From Chryseobacterium oranimense (GTDB lineage: Bacteria; Bacteroidota; Bacteroidia; Flavobacteriales; Weeksellaceae): a DNA stretch of 64,000 nt. The notes below the pieces were generated by a model. That model made no database searches. It was given only the letters and a program-made list of their open reading frames with translations, and was not told where the DNA came from. The translations under genes were made by a program, and so were the position numbers. Each line of letters begins with the position of its first letter. Within the stretch, counting starts at the first letter, position 1. Of the stretch, positions 15,242 through 24,041 are shown in pieces. The stretch spans positions 868,001 through 932,000 of the forward strand of contig NZ_FQWT01000001.1 of the NCBI RefSeq assembly GCF_900129755.1, read 5' to 3'.

Positions 15242-17756
15242 GATCAAATATTTACTGGTTTCCATAATTCTTAACGGCTTCATATTTATACCTGCTCAAC
15301 AGCAGGGGGATACCTTAACCCAATGGAAGGCAAAATTTGCAACATTGGGCGGGGTTCCCAAGATTTCATCTGAAGGAACATGGATAGGAATCAATAAGCA
15401 GTATAAACTTGGTGGTGATTCGGCTTATGTTGTTAGCACAAAGGACAAGACAATACATAAAATTGTATCGACGGGAGTTTTGGACTTTCTTAATGAAGAA
15501 GGGGTTTTTGGGAGAAAAGCCGATCAATTACAGTTTCTGAACCTTAAGACTGGTAAAATATACCAATATAATAATGCCAGCAATTATTATCGGCTGGATA
15601 ATTTAAATAGATATGCCATTTACTCCAGAGATAAGCACCTTATTTTTTATGATCTGACGGGCAATCAGCTACAGGAAATGGCAGACATTGATGGTCTTAT
15701 GGCAACAGACTCAAAAAGTAAGCTATATGTTGTAAGGCAGAGTGAAGGAAAAGCCAAGATCCTTGAAACAACGGGTAAAAGACAAGAAATTGTATATTCA
15801 ACAGAAAATCGAATATCAAAGATCGAACTTACGCCATCAGGCAAACAGCTACTCATTACAGAAGTTCAGATTCAGAAAGGACATAATCAATTGACTATAC
15901 TCGATTCAGAACATGACTATAAAAAGGTAATTCAATTAAACGTTCCAAGCAAATCAGAATTAAGTTTGACGGAAATTCAAAATGGAAAGTACTTTCTCAT
16001 CAATTCAAGGGTAAGATTCTCCGAAGAGCAGTCTTCCTTGGTTGACATATGGTATGGCAATGATCCATTTGTCAACCTACATAAAAGAATGTACGTAAAT
16101 AACGAATACTGGTTATGGGATACGATAGCGAATAAACTGCAGTCATTAAAAATTCAGGAGAACCATGTACTTGAATCTTTAAATAATGCTCGATATTTTC
16201 TGACCTATCTACCTAGAAAAGATTACAATTTTAATACGTTTACGCCAGATATCAATGATGCCTATATATTTGATATATCAACAGAAAGTTTAACAGCAAT
16301 CGGCAGCTTAAAACAAATACCTACTTTAACAAAAGGTTGGAGACCCGACTTTGTGGGAAATAGGTTTTTTTGTTCCAAGAATGGCAGGTTGTTCCTAGCG
16401 AGCAATGATGGTAAAAATTGGTCCTTGTTCAGTACTTCGGGCAAGAGAGAAGCCTTAATAGAAAAATTTGGTCTTGAAAAACCTGTTTTTACGGCAAACA
16501 GCAATCAAATTTATTTTGAAAGCAGTGACGACCTCTGGAAATATGACATCAATAGAAAGAAGTTGACCGCTTTGGGCATTGCAAAAGGAAAAAAAGTTGA
16601 AATTAAAAATCAAACTAACGAATTTGGTGAAAGTACATTAAATTCATTTTTACCGGAAGATTCCATATTGCTGGAAGTATATGATAATTATTCAAATAAA
16701 ACTTTTTACAATATGTACCGCAAGGGAAAATGGAAAGAGGTTGTACCGGAAACAGAAAACAGGATTGACTCTGATCATCTACTTTTCAACAGAAATATGA
16801 CATCCTTTTATACGTTGGAAAGAAATTTCAACCAGCCTCCTACATTGTATTCCTATGTCAATGGACATAAAAATAAATTGTTCAATGCCGGAATTAAGGA
16901 TGTTGAAGCACAAAAGATCAAACAGAAAATTTATAATTTCAAAGCTGTTGGAAAAAATCTAAGGGGTATTTTATACTATCCAATAGACTATGATCCAAAG
17001 GGAAAATATCCAATGGTAGTCCATATCTATCAGGTACAACGGACTTTAAGCAATGATTATCTTTCTCCAAATAATGTATCACCTGTAGGATTCCAGATCA
17101 GGACTTTATTGGAACGAGGGTATTTTGTATATCTCCCCGATATAGAACAAGGCAAGGATGGCCCCGGCATGTCAGCTTTAGAATGCGTAAATAGCGCGCT
17201 GGATGCTTTATTGAAAAACCCTCTAATTGATCAGGATAGAATCGCGCTTTTAGGACATTCGTATGGTGGTTATGAAACCAATTTCATCGCCACACAATCG
17301 CAGCGCTTTAAGACATATGTATCAGGAGCAGGTTTCAGTGATCTGATCAGCAGTTACCATTCTTATAGTTATCAGTATGTTAAACCGTTTTATTTCTTTT
17401 ATGAAACTGGGCAGTTCAAGATGGGAGACTCAGTGGCTGAAGATAAAGAAAAATATTTACTGAATAGTCCTATTTTAAATGTTGAAAATGTCAAATCACC
17501 AATTTTATTATGGGGAGGAAAGAAGGATGAAAACGTGCCATTGGACCAGGTTATGGAATTTTATATTGGTCTTAGACGTTATCAAAAACAGGTGATAGCC
17601 CTTTTATATAAAAATGGTAATCACGATTTTCTCCATCATCCTCTCGAGGAGAAAGACAGGGACGAAAAGATCTTAGAATGGTTCGATTATTTTCTGAAAG
17701 ATATAAAAGATGTTCCATGGATCAATAAGCAAATAAAAAAGAAGGCGCCTTTTTAA
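15231..17756 (+). CDS. S9-family (prolyl oligopeptidase-like) exported peptidase
   Basis: A signal peptide (about 1-23, 'YLLVSIILNGFIFIPAQQQ') leads into a long beta-propeller-like region (about 30-560) and a C-terminal alpha/beta-hydrolase domain. The catalytic triad can be read: Ser near 680 in 'GHSYGGYE', Asp near 766 in 'WGGKKDENVP', His near 797 in 'NGNHDFLHHP'. S9 enzymes cleave short peptides, since the propeller excludes folded proteins. It starts inside the end of the susD gene (11-bp overlap) and closes the module 1 operon. It probably trims peptides brought in or made by the system. The convergent DUF6520 gene starts its 3' end only 17 bp away. Confidence 0.88.
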   Translation: MAIKIKYLLVSIILNGFIFIPAQQQGDTLTQWKAKFATLGGVPKISSEGTWIGINKQYKLGGDSAYVVSTKDKTIHKIVSTGVLDFLNEEGVFGRKADQLQFLNLKTGKIYQYNNASNYYRLDNLNRYAIYSRDKHLIFYDLTGNQLQEMADIDGLMATDSKSKLYVVRQSEGKAKILETTGKRQEIVYSTENRISKIELTPSGKQLLITEVQIQKGHNQLTILDSEHDYKKVIQLNVPSKSELSLTEIQNGKYFLINSRVRFSEEQSSLVDIWYGNDPFVNLHKRMYVNNEYWLWDTIANKLQSLKIQENHVLESLNNARYFLTYLPRKDYNFNTFTPDINDAYIFDISTESLTAIGSLKQIPTLTKGWRPDFVGNRFFCSKNGRLFLASNDGKNWSLFSTSGKREALIEKFGLEKPVFTANSNQIYFESSDDLWKYDINRKKLTALGIAKGKKVEIKNQTNEFGESTLNSFLPEDSILLEVYDNYSNKTFYNMYRKGKWKEVVPETENRIDSDHLLFNRNMTSFYTLERNFNQPPTLYSYVNGHKNKLFNAGIKDVEAQKIKQKIYNFKAVGKNLRGILYYPIDYDPKGKYPMVVHIYQVQRTLSNDYLSPNNVSPVGFQIRTLLERGYFVYLPDIEQGKDGPGMSALECVNSALDALLKNPLIDQDRIALLGHSYGGYETNFIATQSQRFKTYVSGAGFSDLISSYHSYSYQYVKPFYFFYETGQFKMGDSVAEDKEKYLLNSPILNVENVKSPILLWGGKKDENVPLDQVMEFYIGLRRYQKQVIALLYKNGNHDFLHHPLEEKDRDEKILEWFDYFLKDIKDVPWINKQIKKKAPF

Positions 17757-17764
17757 GCGCCTTC
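17731..17764 (-). terminator. Rho-independent terminator of the DUF6520/MauE unit, overlapping the S9 gene end
   Basis: GAAGGCGC (17741-17748) and GCGCCTTC (17757-17764) form a perfect 8-bp stem. On the minus strand it is followed by TTTTTTATTT. The stem lies across the stop codon of the plus-strand S9 peptidase gene, so the two convergent units share the sequence. Confidence 0.75.
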
Positions 17765-17773
17765 TCTTCGAAC

Positions 17774-18034
17774 TTATGGAGTAGTTCTGAATAGTTCTTG
17801 TGAACATTGTGTTTCACTATCCATAAACTCATGTAAACGCGAAGTACCGTCTCCATCCCAAGTACAAACAAATCCGCTTGTGGCATTACAATCTTGTTGT
17901 ACCTGAACACATTTGTTATTCTCATCAATACGATAAGTCGGAATTACTTTAGAGGCTTTACTTGCCAAATTGGTAGCGAAAGCTGCGCCTGCACCCATTG
18001 CTACAATAAGTGCTGGCAATAATATTTTTTTCAT
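17774..18034 (-). CDS. DUF6520 small exported protein with four cysteines
   Basis: An N-terminal signal peptide (MKKILLPALIVAMGAGAAFA) is followed by a mature part of about 65 residues containing 'YRIDENNKCVQVQQDC', 'GFVCTW' and 'DSETQCSQELF'. The four Cys suggest two disulfides. The pattern matches DUF6520 proteins known from flavobacteria, whose function is not established. Its start codon ends 1 bp from the stop of the MauE/DoxX-type gene (18036), so the two form one transcription unit, MauE first. The same pairing recurs at 35027-35841. It could be a secreted peptide, signal or effector needing oxidative folding; this is inference. Confidence 0.75.
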   Translation of the reverse strand: MKKILLPALIVAMGAGAAFATNLASKASKVIPTYRIDENNKCVQVQQDCNATSGFVCTWDGDGTSRLHEFMDSETQCSQELFRTTP

Positions 18035-18035
18035 A

Positions 18036-19631
18036 TTAAGTGTTTATTGGTTTATGCCTAATCTTTTCAAGGTTTTCGGCAATCCCTTTTTTGGGTTCCT
18101 TATCAACAGGCTGCTCCCTGAGCGGCCTGTTTCGTTTTGAATTCACGTCAAAAGCACCATCCCGGATTTTATAACGAACAAGTTCATTTCCAATAAGGAC
18201 GAAAAGGTTGTTGTCCTGAACGATCATTGCAGACATTGGTATATTATTTTTATGTCGAATGTAAAAACTACCAATATATTGCTGTTGATCAGTGCTGTAT
18301 ACATCAATTATGGAAGATGTTTTCCAGGATTTTGAGGGCTCATGTTTGCCTTTCAGGTTGGATTGATTAAATAATAAATTACCCGAAACCAGTGAACCTT
18401 TATTTACGCTAAAAGGCGGAGCACTCATTTTATTATTGCCATTGGATAAACGTACTACAGAAATTTTTGCACGGCTTGTTGTATCAATGGTATTTAGACG
18501 ATTCAATATCTTGAAATTGTTATCCATCACAATGTACTGGTTGCGATAGACATAGGTGTAGACCAGTTTTCCGCTCTGACTATCAGAACTCAAAATTCCA
18601 TCCACATCAAAAATTCCGTCAATCTGTTTTTCTAAAATATCCGGTTGCAATTCCAGTTTTTTATTTTTATCTAAATCCAGTGAGGCTAGAATATACCGTT
18701 TATCAGACCTCCGCTGAGTTCTAATGGCAAATCGCATTGAATCAAGTATGGCAAGCTGATTAAAATATGCATCACCAAAGCTTATTGTTTTTGCTAATGA
18801 GTCCTCCAACTTCCCTTGATAAATTACTGGTACAGAACCATCGTACATATAATAATATGGTTTACGGATTGTTAACTTTAAGTTTCGGAATACATGATTT
18901 TTATTGTCCAATTTTACCTTTATATCTGACATCCCTCTTAGTGCGGTGTCAATTTTTGTTATGAAAAGCGGTGCAGTTGTATTTCCCAAATAGATATTTC
19001 CATCCTCCAACCCAGCAAAGTAGTAAGAATTTACTCCCAGGTCATAAATCTGTTCTTTAACAAGTGGATGCGGTACAAATCGCCTTGTAAAATTATTCTC
19101 CTGCTTAATAATGTGTTCGGAACTTAAAAATAAGCATACAACAATTCCACAACTGACAATACTTATGGCAATAGATTTGGATATGGGTAAGATCAGTCGA
19201 TTTTGTGGATTCTGTTTTCTTTCCCTGTAAAGAATTGCTGTAAAAATTAGTATCACGACCACGATATTAAAAATCAGGTGTTCAGTCCACCCTAATTTTT
19301 CTAATATTCCGCCGCATGAACACGGAACAAAATCACTATAATTTATTATCAGATAAATATAGATAGTAAAAGCTGTCATTAAACCCAAAGAGCCATATAA
19401 CGCAAATAATTGATAATCTGGAACACAGACATAAACTGCCAACGCAAATTCAACTATAATTACGGCATAGGAAATAAATCCGGCATAGGCACTCAACAGT
19501 GGGGATTGCGCGAGTTGAACCTGGAAATTTTCAAAATCCAAAAGTTTACTCATAGCTGCATATACAAAAAGCAGCGCTATGAAATAAGCTACAATACTTG
19601 CATAGTCTTTTGCAAAATATTTTTTCATCAC
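18036..19631 (-). CDS. MauE/DoxX-type membrane protein fused to a large periplasmic domain
   Basis: The first 170 residues hold four to five membrane helices of the MauE/DoxX type ('YASIVAYFIALLFVYAAMSK', then 'LLDFENFQVQLAQSPLL') and the conserved 'FVPCSCGGILEKLGW' cysteine motif near residues 102-107. The remaining 360 residues are predicted periplasmic, with repeated strand-like segments such as 'NKLVRYKIRDG'-type ends ('NNLFVLIGNELVRYKIRDG'), suggesting a beta-propeller. MauE proteins assist disulfide formation of periplasmic partners. It precedes the DUF6520 gene by 1 bp, so that four-Cys protein is the likely client. The paralogue at 35395 lacks the large domain. Confidence 0.75.
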   Translation of the reverse strand: MMKKYFAKDYASIVAYFIALLFVYAAMSKLLDFENFQVQLAQSPLLSAYAGFISYAVIIVEFALAVYVCVPDYQLFALYGSLGLMTAFTIYIYLIINYSDFVPCSCGGILEKLGWTEHLIFNIVVVILIFTAILYRERKQNPQNRLILPISKSIAISIVSCGIVVCLFLSSEHIIKQENNFTRRFVPHPLVKEQIYDLGVNSYYFAGLEDGNIYLGNTTAPLFITKIDTALRGMSDIKVKLDNKNHVFRNLKLTIRKPYYYMYDGSVPVIYQGKLEDSLAKTISFGDAYFNQLAILDSMRFAIRTQRRSDKRYILASLDLDKNKKLELQPDILEKQIDGIFDVDGILSSDSQSGKLVYTYVYRNQYIVMDNNFKILNRLNTIDTTSRAKISVVRLSNGNNKMSAPPFSVNKGSLVSGNLLFNQSNLKGKHEPSKSWKTSSIIDVYSTDQQQYIGSFYIRHKNNIPMSAMIVQDNNLFVLIGNELVRYKIRDGAFDVNSKRNRPLREQPVDKEPKKGIAENLEKIRHKPINT

Positions 19632-19730
19632 AATCGGTTTAATGATTATCTATAACCAAATTTCAAAAACCTTTCTTGAAAAAAAATATCTTGAATGAGC
19701 TAATGTATTTCAAATAAATGCTTTTTTATT

Positions 19731-19757
19731 ATAAAAAATTCCTACTAATAGGAATTT
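19731..19757 (-). terminator. Terminator after the unknown gene 19769-20551
   Basis: AAATTCCTA (19736-19744) and TAGGAATTT (19749-19757) form a perfect 9-bp stem with a 4-base loop. Read on the minus strand it continues into TTTTTTATAATAAAAAA, a usable U-tract. Confidence 0.65.
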
Positions 19758-19768
19758 AATTATCGATA

Positions 19769-20551
19769 CTATAATATTTGTTTGAATCTGGGTAAGTCAT
19801 CCAGCACGATTTTATAATGTTGATTATATATTCTGTAGAGGTTTAAATAATCTCCAAATTGATTATTATAAGCAATTTCCTTTTTGTTCATATCCGAAAA
19901 AAGAATATCACGGTTTGCCCCGATCATCTTTAGTTTGATATAAAATTGATAAAAAGTATCCTCTAGATAAATCTTACAGTCTTTCTGGAACTTCTTATAA
20001 TTACGATTAAATGATGTTACAAAGTCTTTTAACGAACTTCTTACCTTTGCATCATACAGATCAAGAAGCCTTCCAATATAATCAAGATCCTGCGCAATTA
20101 TATCAATTAAAATTCTCGGTATTTCAAATTCATGAAGCAGAAATCTAATCGTTTTTCCATAGGAGTCAGTCGCTGCAATTCCTGTCAATAGGGCTAAATT
20201 ATGGGTTTTAGGATATTGGGTGTGAATGGGAATAATGCGGTTTTTGACATCATCTTCGATTTCTTCAATAACAAAGGATAAACCAGATAAAATTTCATCT
20301 TCTTGTGCTTTATCGAAATCCTTTATTCTTCGTTCAATAAGGCAAGATTTTTTTACTAAATCCAAATCTTTGGGCAGAAATCCGGTTTTTTGAAAAAATT
20401 CAATGTAGTAATCCATGAGTTTATTCAACTGCAGTTGAATCACATCAATTTTGTTAGCGTGAAATGCAGGAGAGACCCAATGAAGTTTTGAAAACTCTTC
20501 AATCGCGTCCTTTAACGTACTTTCTACCAATGCTAATAAATAAGTGTTCAT
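19769..20551 (-). CDS. Unknown, mostly helical cytoplasmic protein of the ICE
   Basis: This 260-residue protein has no signal peptide, membrane segment or recognisable motif. The sequence is rich in Leu, Ile, Asp and Lys with long helical stretches ('LNKLMDYYIEFFQKTGFLPK', 'IAQDLDYIGRLLDLYDAKVR'). General texture and size recall RteC-like ICE proteins, but the RteC signature is not present. It lies 131 bp downstream of the coupling protein on the same strand, so it may be co-transcribed with it and have a transfer-related role. It has its own terminator at 19731-19757. Confidence 0.6.
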   Translation of the reverse strand: MNTYLLALVESTLKDAIEEFSKLHWVSPAFHANKIDVIQLQLNKLMDYYIEFFQKTGFLPKDLDLVKKSCLIERRIKDFDKAQEDEILSGLSFVIEEIEDDVKNRIIPIHTQYPKTHNLALLTGIAATDSYGKTIRFLLHEFEIPRILIDIIAQDLDYIGRLLDLYDAKVRSSLKDFVTSFNRNYKKFQKDCKIYLEDTFYQFYIKLKMIGANRDILFSDMNKKEIAYNNQFGDYLNLYRIYNQHYKIVLDDLPRFKQIL

Positions 20552-20588
20552 AATTATTGGCCAGTTAGTATAACAAATTTCTTATAGA

Positions 20589-20638
20589 AAAGAAAATCCA
20601 ATATTTTACTAAGTAATGAAATAATTTTGATTTTCTAA
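20589..20638 (-). terminator. Weak candidate terminator after the coupling protein gene
   Basis: AGAAAATC and GATTTTCT form an 8-bp stem with a long AT-rich loop, and the minus-strand continuation is TTTTCTATAAG. The long loop makes this a weak call. Confidence 0.3.
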
Positions 20639-20682
20639 GAAAAAAATAAAATTAATCTTTGTTATATTAACCCTTCAATATC

Positions 20683-22683
20683 CTAAGATTCCTTTTTTAT
20701 CAAATGAGATAAAGATGGATCATTACTTATACGATCTAATTCCCGTTCAATAATTCCGTTAATGTCGGCTTTGATCTGTTTGTAATTCCCATCAATTACT
20801 TCTTGCATATTGTCATTACCATTTTCATCAATAAACTTGGTGATTTCGGGTATTTTTTGATATGATTTTGTCTCTGCTGCAACCTTTTTATTGTCCACGA
20901 CAATCTGGGCATGAAATATTTTCTGATCAATGCGTTCATCGAAGTTGTCTGCAACTGATCCCACGAACATTCCTTGGGTTAAGGTGCTGATCTTCGACGC
21001 AGGAATTAAACTGTCAAGTTGTGTGGAAATGGATGTCGATTTGTCATTACGGTTTATTGTCATGCTTTGCCTTTTCTGCAAGACCTTTCCAAAACGATCA
21101 GAAAGAGTCTTTGCAGTCTCTCCAACAACCAGACCACTTACTATATTACCTACCAAGTTTTGTATCACTTTACTTTCTTTATCACCATAATCTCTGGTTA
21201 GCTGCGAGAAGTCCTGAATACCAAAGAGAGACGAAATTTTTAGGGATCTGGCGTAGGAAATGTAATCCAGTCCACGTATATATATTGTAGGTAACTCATC
21301 AATGATAATGGAACATTTAAGTTGATCCTTTTTAGAAATTAGTTTAATAATACGAGAATTATACAATCCTAAAGCAGCCGAATAAATATTTTGACGATCC
21401 GGGTTGTTGCCAACACATAGTATTTTTGGTTCCTTTGGATTATTGAGATCTAGAGTGAAGTCGTCGCCTGACATAACCCAGTATAATTGCGGGCTGATCA
21501 TTCTTGATAAAGGAATTTTTGCGGAAGCAATTTGTCCCTGCAATTGGTCCTGGGCGCCGCCCTCCCAAGCATCCATAAAGGGAGAGATATAGTTTTCCAG
21601 TTCTGGATATGAAGTCAATATGGTAAATATATCCTCATACTTTTTGTTTAAAAGCTCTATAGCATGTGGGAAAGTACAATATCTGCCATTATCATAAATT
21701 TTCAGATACCAAATAATTGCAGCTAATAATATTATTGGTGAATCGACAAAAAATTCGCCCTGCTTAGTTATCCAGGACCTATTGAGGTTCAGCATAATTG
21801 TGTACGCAGACTCATATGCATCAGAGATGTCCGTCATAAATTTGGGATTGATTGGGTTACTTCTGTGACTTTCGCGGGGATTATCAAAATTGATTACATA
21901 GAACTTTGGTTTTACCTTGTAGCAGTGAGTATTCCTTAACAGGTGATTATATGCTATAGTTGAGAGATCTGGGAATTTAAAGTCATAGATATACATCGCA
22001 AAACCCTTCTCAATATGCTGTTTGATAAAATTATTGACGACGGCATATGATTTTCCCGATCCGGGGGTTCCCAGTACGATTGTCGCACGAAAAGGGTTAA
22101 CAATGTTGATCCATCCATCATTCCATTTTCCTTTATAATAGAATTTAGTTGGTAAGTTTACCGAATATTCGTTCTCCATCAATTTGGTTTCCTGCATGAA
22201 GCTTTCATTTTCGCTATTAAAGACATCATCCATCAGATTGTTCTTTAAAAGCCGGCTTAGCCAAATACCACCTACCATCAATGAAATATATCCAATACTT
22301 GTCGTAAGAATGTATAAAAAGAAGCCTATGTCGGGAGAAAGTAATAGTAATGATGTGTTTAGAAAATAAAATACAAATCCTACTAATAAAATGGTATTAA
22401 TTTTTGTCCAGGTAATTTTTTCATTTTTCACTCCTTTCGTTCCCAAGCAGCTTAATGCAAGAAGCAGGAATGCAAAAGCCTTCGTATAAAGAGTATGTGA
22501 AAATAAACCTGCCGTCCTTTGGAAGTTGCTTAAAATTCGGTTGACCACCTCTATGTTCCAGCCCTTGTCTGCAAATGCACTATAACAAAACCAATAAAAA
22601 TGCATAAGTATCAGAACGATACTTACGGCCCTCATAAAAGCAATAATTTTTGCTAATCCTCTTAAATCATCATCTCCTTGCAT
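20683..22683 (-). CDS. Conjugative coupling protein, VirD4/TraG (MobC-like) ATPase
   Basis: This 666-residue protein has N-terminal membrane helices at about 15-35, 67-82, 96-116 and 120-145. A cytoplasmic ATPase follows with Walker A 'VLGTPGSGKSYAVV' (near 203-216) and Walker B-like 'CSIIIDELPTIYI' (near 450). Other family marks are 'YIYDFKFPDLSTIAYN' and 'SLFGIQDFSQLTRDYG'. It couples the relaxase-DNA complex to the type IV secretion channel at the inner membrane. Its relaxase partner is probably the partial gene at the window start, on the opposite strand. All key motifs look intact. Confidence 0.93.
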   Translation of the reverse strand: MQGDDDLRGLAKIIAFMRAVSIVLILMHFYWFCYSAFADKGWNIEVVNRILSNFQRTAGLFSHTLYTKAFAFLLLALSCLGTKGVKNEKITWTKINTILLVGFVFYFLNTSLLLLSPDIGFFLYILTTSIGYISLMVGGIWLSRLLKNNLMDDVFNSENESFMQETKLMENEYSVNLPTKFYYKGKWNDGWINIVNPFRATIVLGTPGSGKSYAVVNNFIKQHIEKGFAMYIYDFKFPDLSTIAYNHLLRNTHCYKVKPKFYVINFDNPRESHRSNPINPKFMTDISDAYESAYTIMLNLNRSWITKQGEFFVDSPIILLAAIIWYLKIYDNGRYCTFPHAIELLNKKYEDIFTILTSYPELENYISPFMDAWEGGAQDQLQGQIASAKIPLSRMISPQLYWVMSGDDFTLDLNNPKEPKILCVGNNPDRQNIYSAALGLYNSRIIKLISKKDQLKCSIIIDELPTIYIRGLDYISYARSLKISSLFGIQDFSQLTRDYGDKESKVIQNLVGNIVSGLVVGETAKTLSDRFGKVLQKRQSMTINRNDKSTSISTQLDSLIPASKISTLTQGMFVGSVADNFDERIDQKIFHAQIVVDNKKVAAETKSYQKIPEITKFIDENGNDNMQEVIDGNYKQIKADINGIIERELDRISNDPSLSHLIKKES

Positions 22684-22889
22684 ATCTGAAAAATTAAATT
22701 TGCAAGTGAAATTATTGGGAATCTGTATCCGTTGATTAAATTGGCTTTTCAGGGAATTTTAAGGATTAATTTGGCATTATTAGTTATGTTTTTGACCGAA
22801 AACATATAATAAAAAAACTGCTATCAAACAGGTCTGTAGCAATTCTTTGGATTTTCAATAAGGTGATGTAGGATGCTTTTTATTAGAGA

Positions 22890-23327
22890 TTATAAATTCA
22901 AGTTCTTTTTAATCCATTCACTAATAATAGCTTTGATATCGTTATAAAGATAATCATAGTCAGTACTATACGCAAAGTCATCCGTTAGATCATATTTTTT
23001 AAATATATCATCGCAGACATTCAGCATTTTTAGAGAAAATGGTCTTATCTCTTCATCAACAAAAAAGGTGTCGAATTCGTAGGTGACAACTTGAAAAATT
23101 GTATTGAACTTGGAAAAATATAGAGCTTCAAAAAGAATAGAATTTGCGATTCTCTCAGCTTCTTCTTCAGTATTTTTACCTTGAATAGCACCTTCATAAG
23201 CTTTAAAAGCCCAATTTGAACGTTGAGAAATAAATTTAGAATCGTAAGCCTTTTCAGGATAATTGGTGTATAGTAATTCTTGAAGGTTTGATCTAAAATA
23301 CGAGAGGTTTTTAAGTAAAATATCCAT
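22890..23327 (-). CDS. DUF1896 family protein
   Basis: The 145-residue protein matches the DUF1896 pattern throughout: 'LSYFRSNLQELLYTNYPEKA', 'FEALYFSKFNTIFQVVTYEF', 'DEEIRPFSLKML' and 'LTDDFAYSTDYDYLYNDIKA'. The family is almost confined to Bacteroidota conjugative elements, usually near the topoisomerase and DUF3945 genes, and has no known function. It looks cytoplasmic and helical. Here it lies 206 bp upstream of the coupling protein on the same strand. Confidence 0.88.
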   Translation of the reverse strand: MDILLKNLSYFRSNLQELLYTNYPEKAYDSKFISQRSNWAFKAYEGAIQGKNTEEEAERIANSILFEALYFSKFNTIFQVVTYEFDTFFVDEEIRPFSLKMLNVCDDIFKKYDLTDDFAYSTDYDYLYNDIKAIISEWIKKNLNL

Positions 23328-23490
23328 ATAATATAATTTTTAATGGATAAACTTAAAGAAGTAATATGATACCCTTCAAAATGTGGCAGTGATTGGTATT
23401 TTAAGGATAAATTTGTCTCAAAGGAAGCAATTTTTAATTTCTATTACCATTGGAAAAGATGCCTCTGACTTACCTCATGATCTGTTCGTT

Positions 23491-23516
23491 ATATATGCAT
23501 TGCGCACTGCATATAT
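23491..23516. terminator. Palindrome behind the small lipoprotein gene
   Basis: ATATATGCA (23491-23499) and TGCATATAT (23508-23516) are a perfect 9-bp inverted repeat around TTGCGCAC, 14 bp past the stop of the gene at 23530. No T-run follows on the minus strand, so it may be a terminator stem or a protein-binding site. Confidence 0.35.
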
Positions 23517-23529
23517 ACAAACAGTTTGA

Positions 23530-23787
23530 TTAGTTTTTGATTTTCCACTGTCCACCATTTTTAGGAGGTGGATCTTTATAGTCAATTTCTGCCGCATCAA
23601 ATTCACCTGAATTCGATACTTGATTTAGACTATCCGCATTTCTGTTGGATAGTTTACTTATTGATTTTTCAAACTTAAAGTCCTGCTCTAAAGCCTGATC
23701 ATCGTCCTGCTGTCTACAGGAGTGCATAAAAACAATTCCCGCTAAAATTGTAATTATTGATGAAATAATTGAGATAATCTTTTTCAT
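23530..23787 (-). CDS. Small lipoprotein
   Basis: I start at the second Met (MKKIISIISSIITILAGIVF), since MT-MKK upstream adds nothing to the signal peptide. The hydrophobic stretch ends in 'VFMHSCRQQDDDQ', a plausible lipobox with Cys near residue 25, followed by acidic residues. The mature 60 residues are acidic and contain 'EIDYKDPPPKNGGQWKIKN'. No family was recognised. Together with the DUF6520 proteins it is one of several very small exported proteins in the ICE cargo. It is divergent from the TPR-AraC regulator at 24042, sharing the 250-bp gap between them. Confidence 0.6.
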   Translation of the reverse strand: MKKIISIISSIITILAGIVFMHSCRQQDDDQALEQDFKFEKSISKLSNRNADSLNQVSNSGEFDAAEIDYKDPPPKNGGQWKIKN

Positions 23788-24015
23788 AGTCATAATATTT
23801 AGAAGATTTATCCCCGGGGTTTTAATAGAATTCTGACTTCGAAATTATTGGACTTTTCTCGCTCTGAAAACCTTTGTATGGTGCGCTTCTAAAATAATTA
23901 TGTTGTATTTCTAGAAAAATAACATTCGTAATTATTTATGTTTCTGGATGTTGACCTAGATATTGCTTCCATTTAATGTTTATTCAATAAAAGGTCATAT
24001 TTGGGTGATTTTTTT

Positions 24016-24039
24016 TAATTTTATATGAAAGTCACCTAA
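24016..24039 (+). promoter_or_regulatory. Candidate promoter and leader shared with the module 2 sigma gene
   Basis: TAATTTTATA (24016-24025) is followed by CACCTAA (24033-24039), two bases before the ATG at 24042. The same two words in the same order precede the sigma gene at 25894. TAATTTTA is one base off the TAnnTTTG consensus. Common regulation of the two genes is inferred. Confidence 0.4.
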
Positions 24040-24041
24040 CC

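Noticed and set aside
17722..17928. Minus-strand frame across the S9 peptidase end and the DUF6520 gene
   Set aside because: It overlaps two well supported genes and the terminator hairpin, and has no family features.
20683..22683. Possible defence-system ATPase
   Set aside because: The N-terminal membrane helices and TraG/VirD4 motifs identify it as a conjugative coupling protein.
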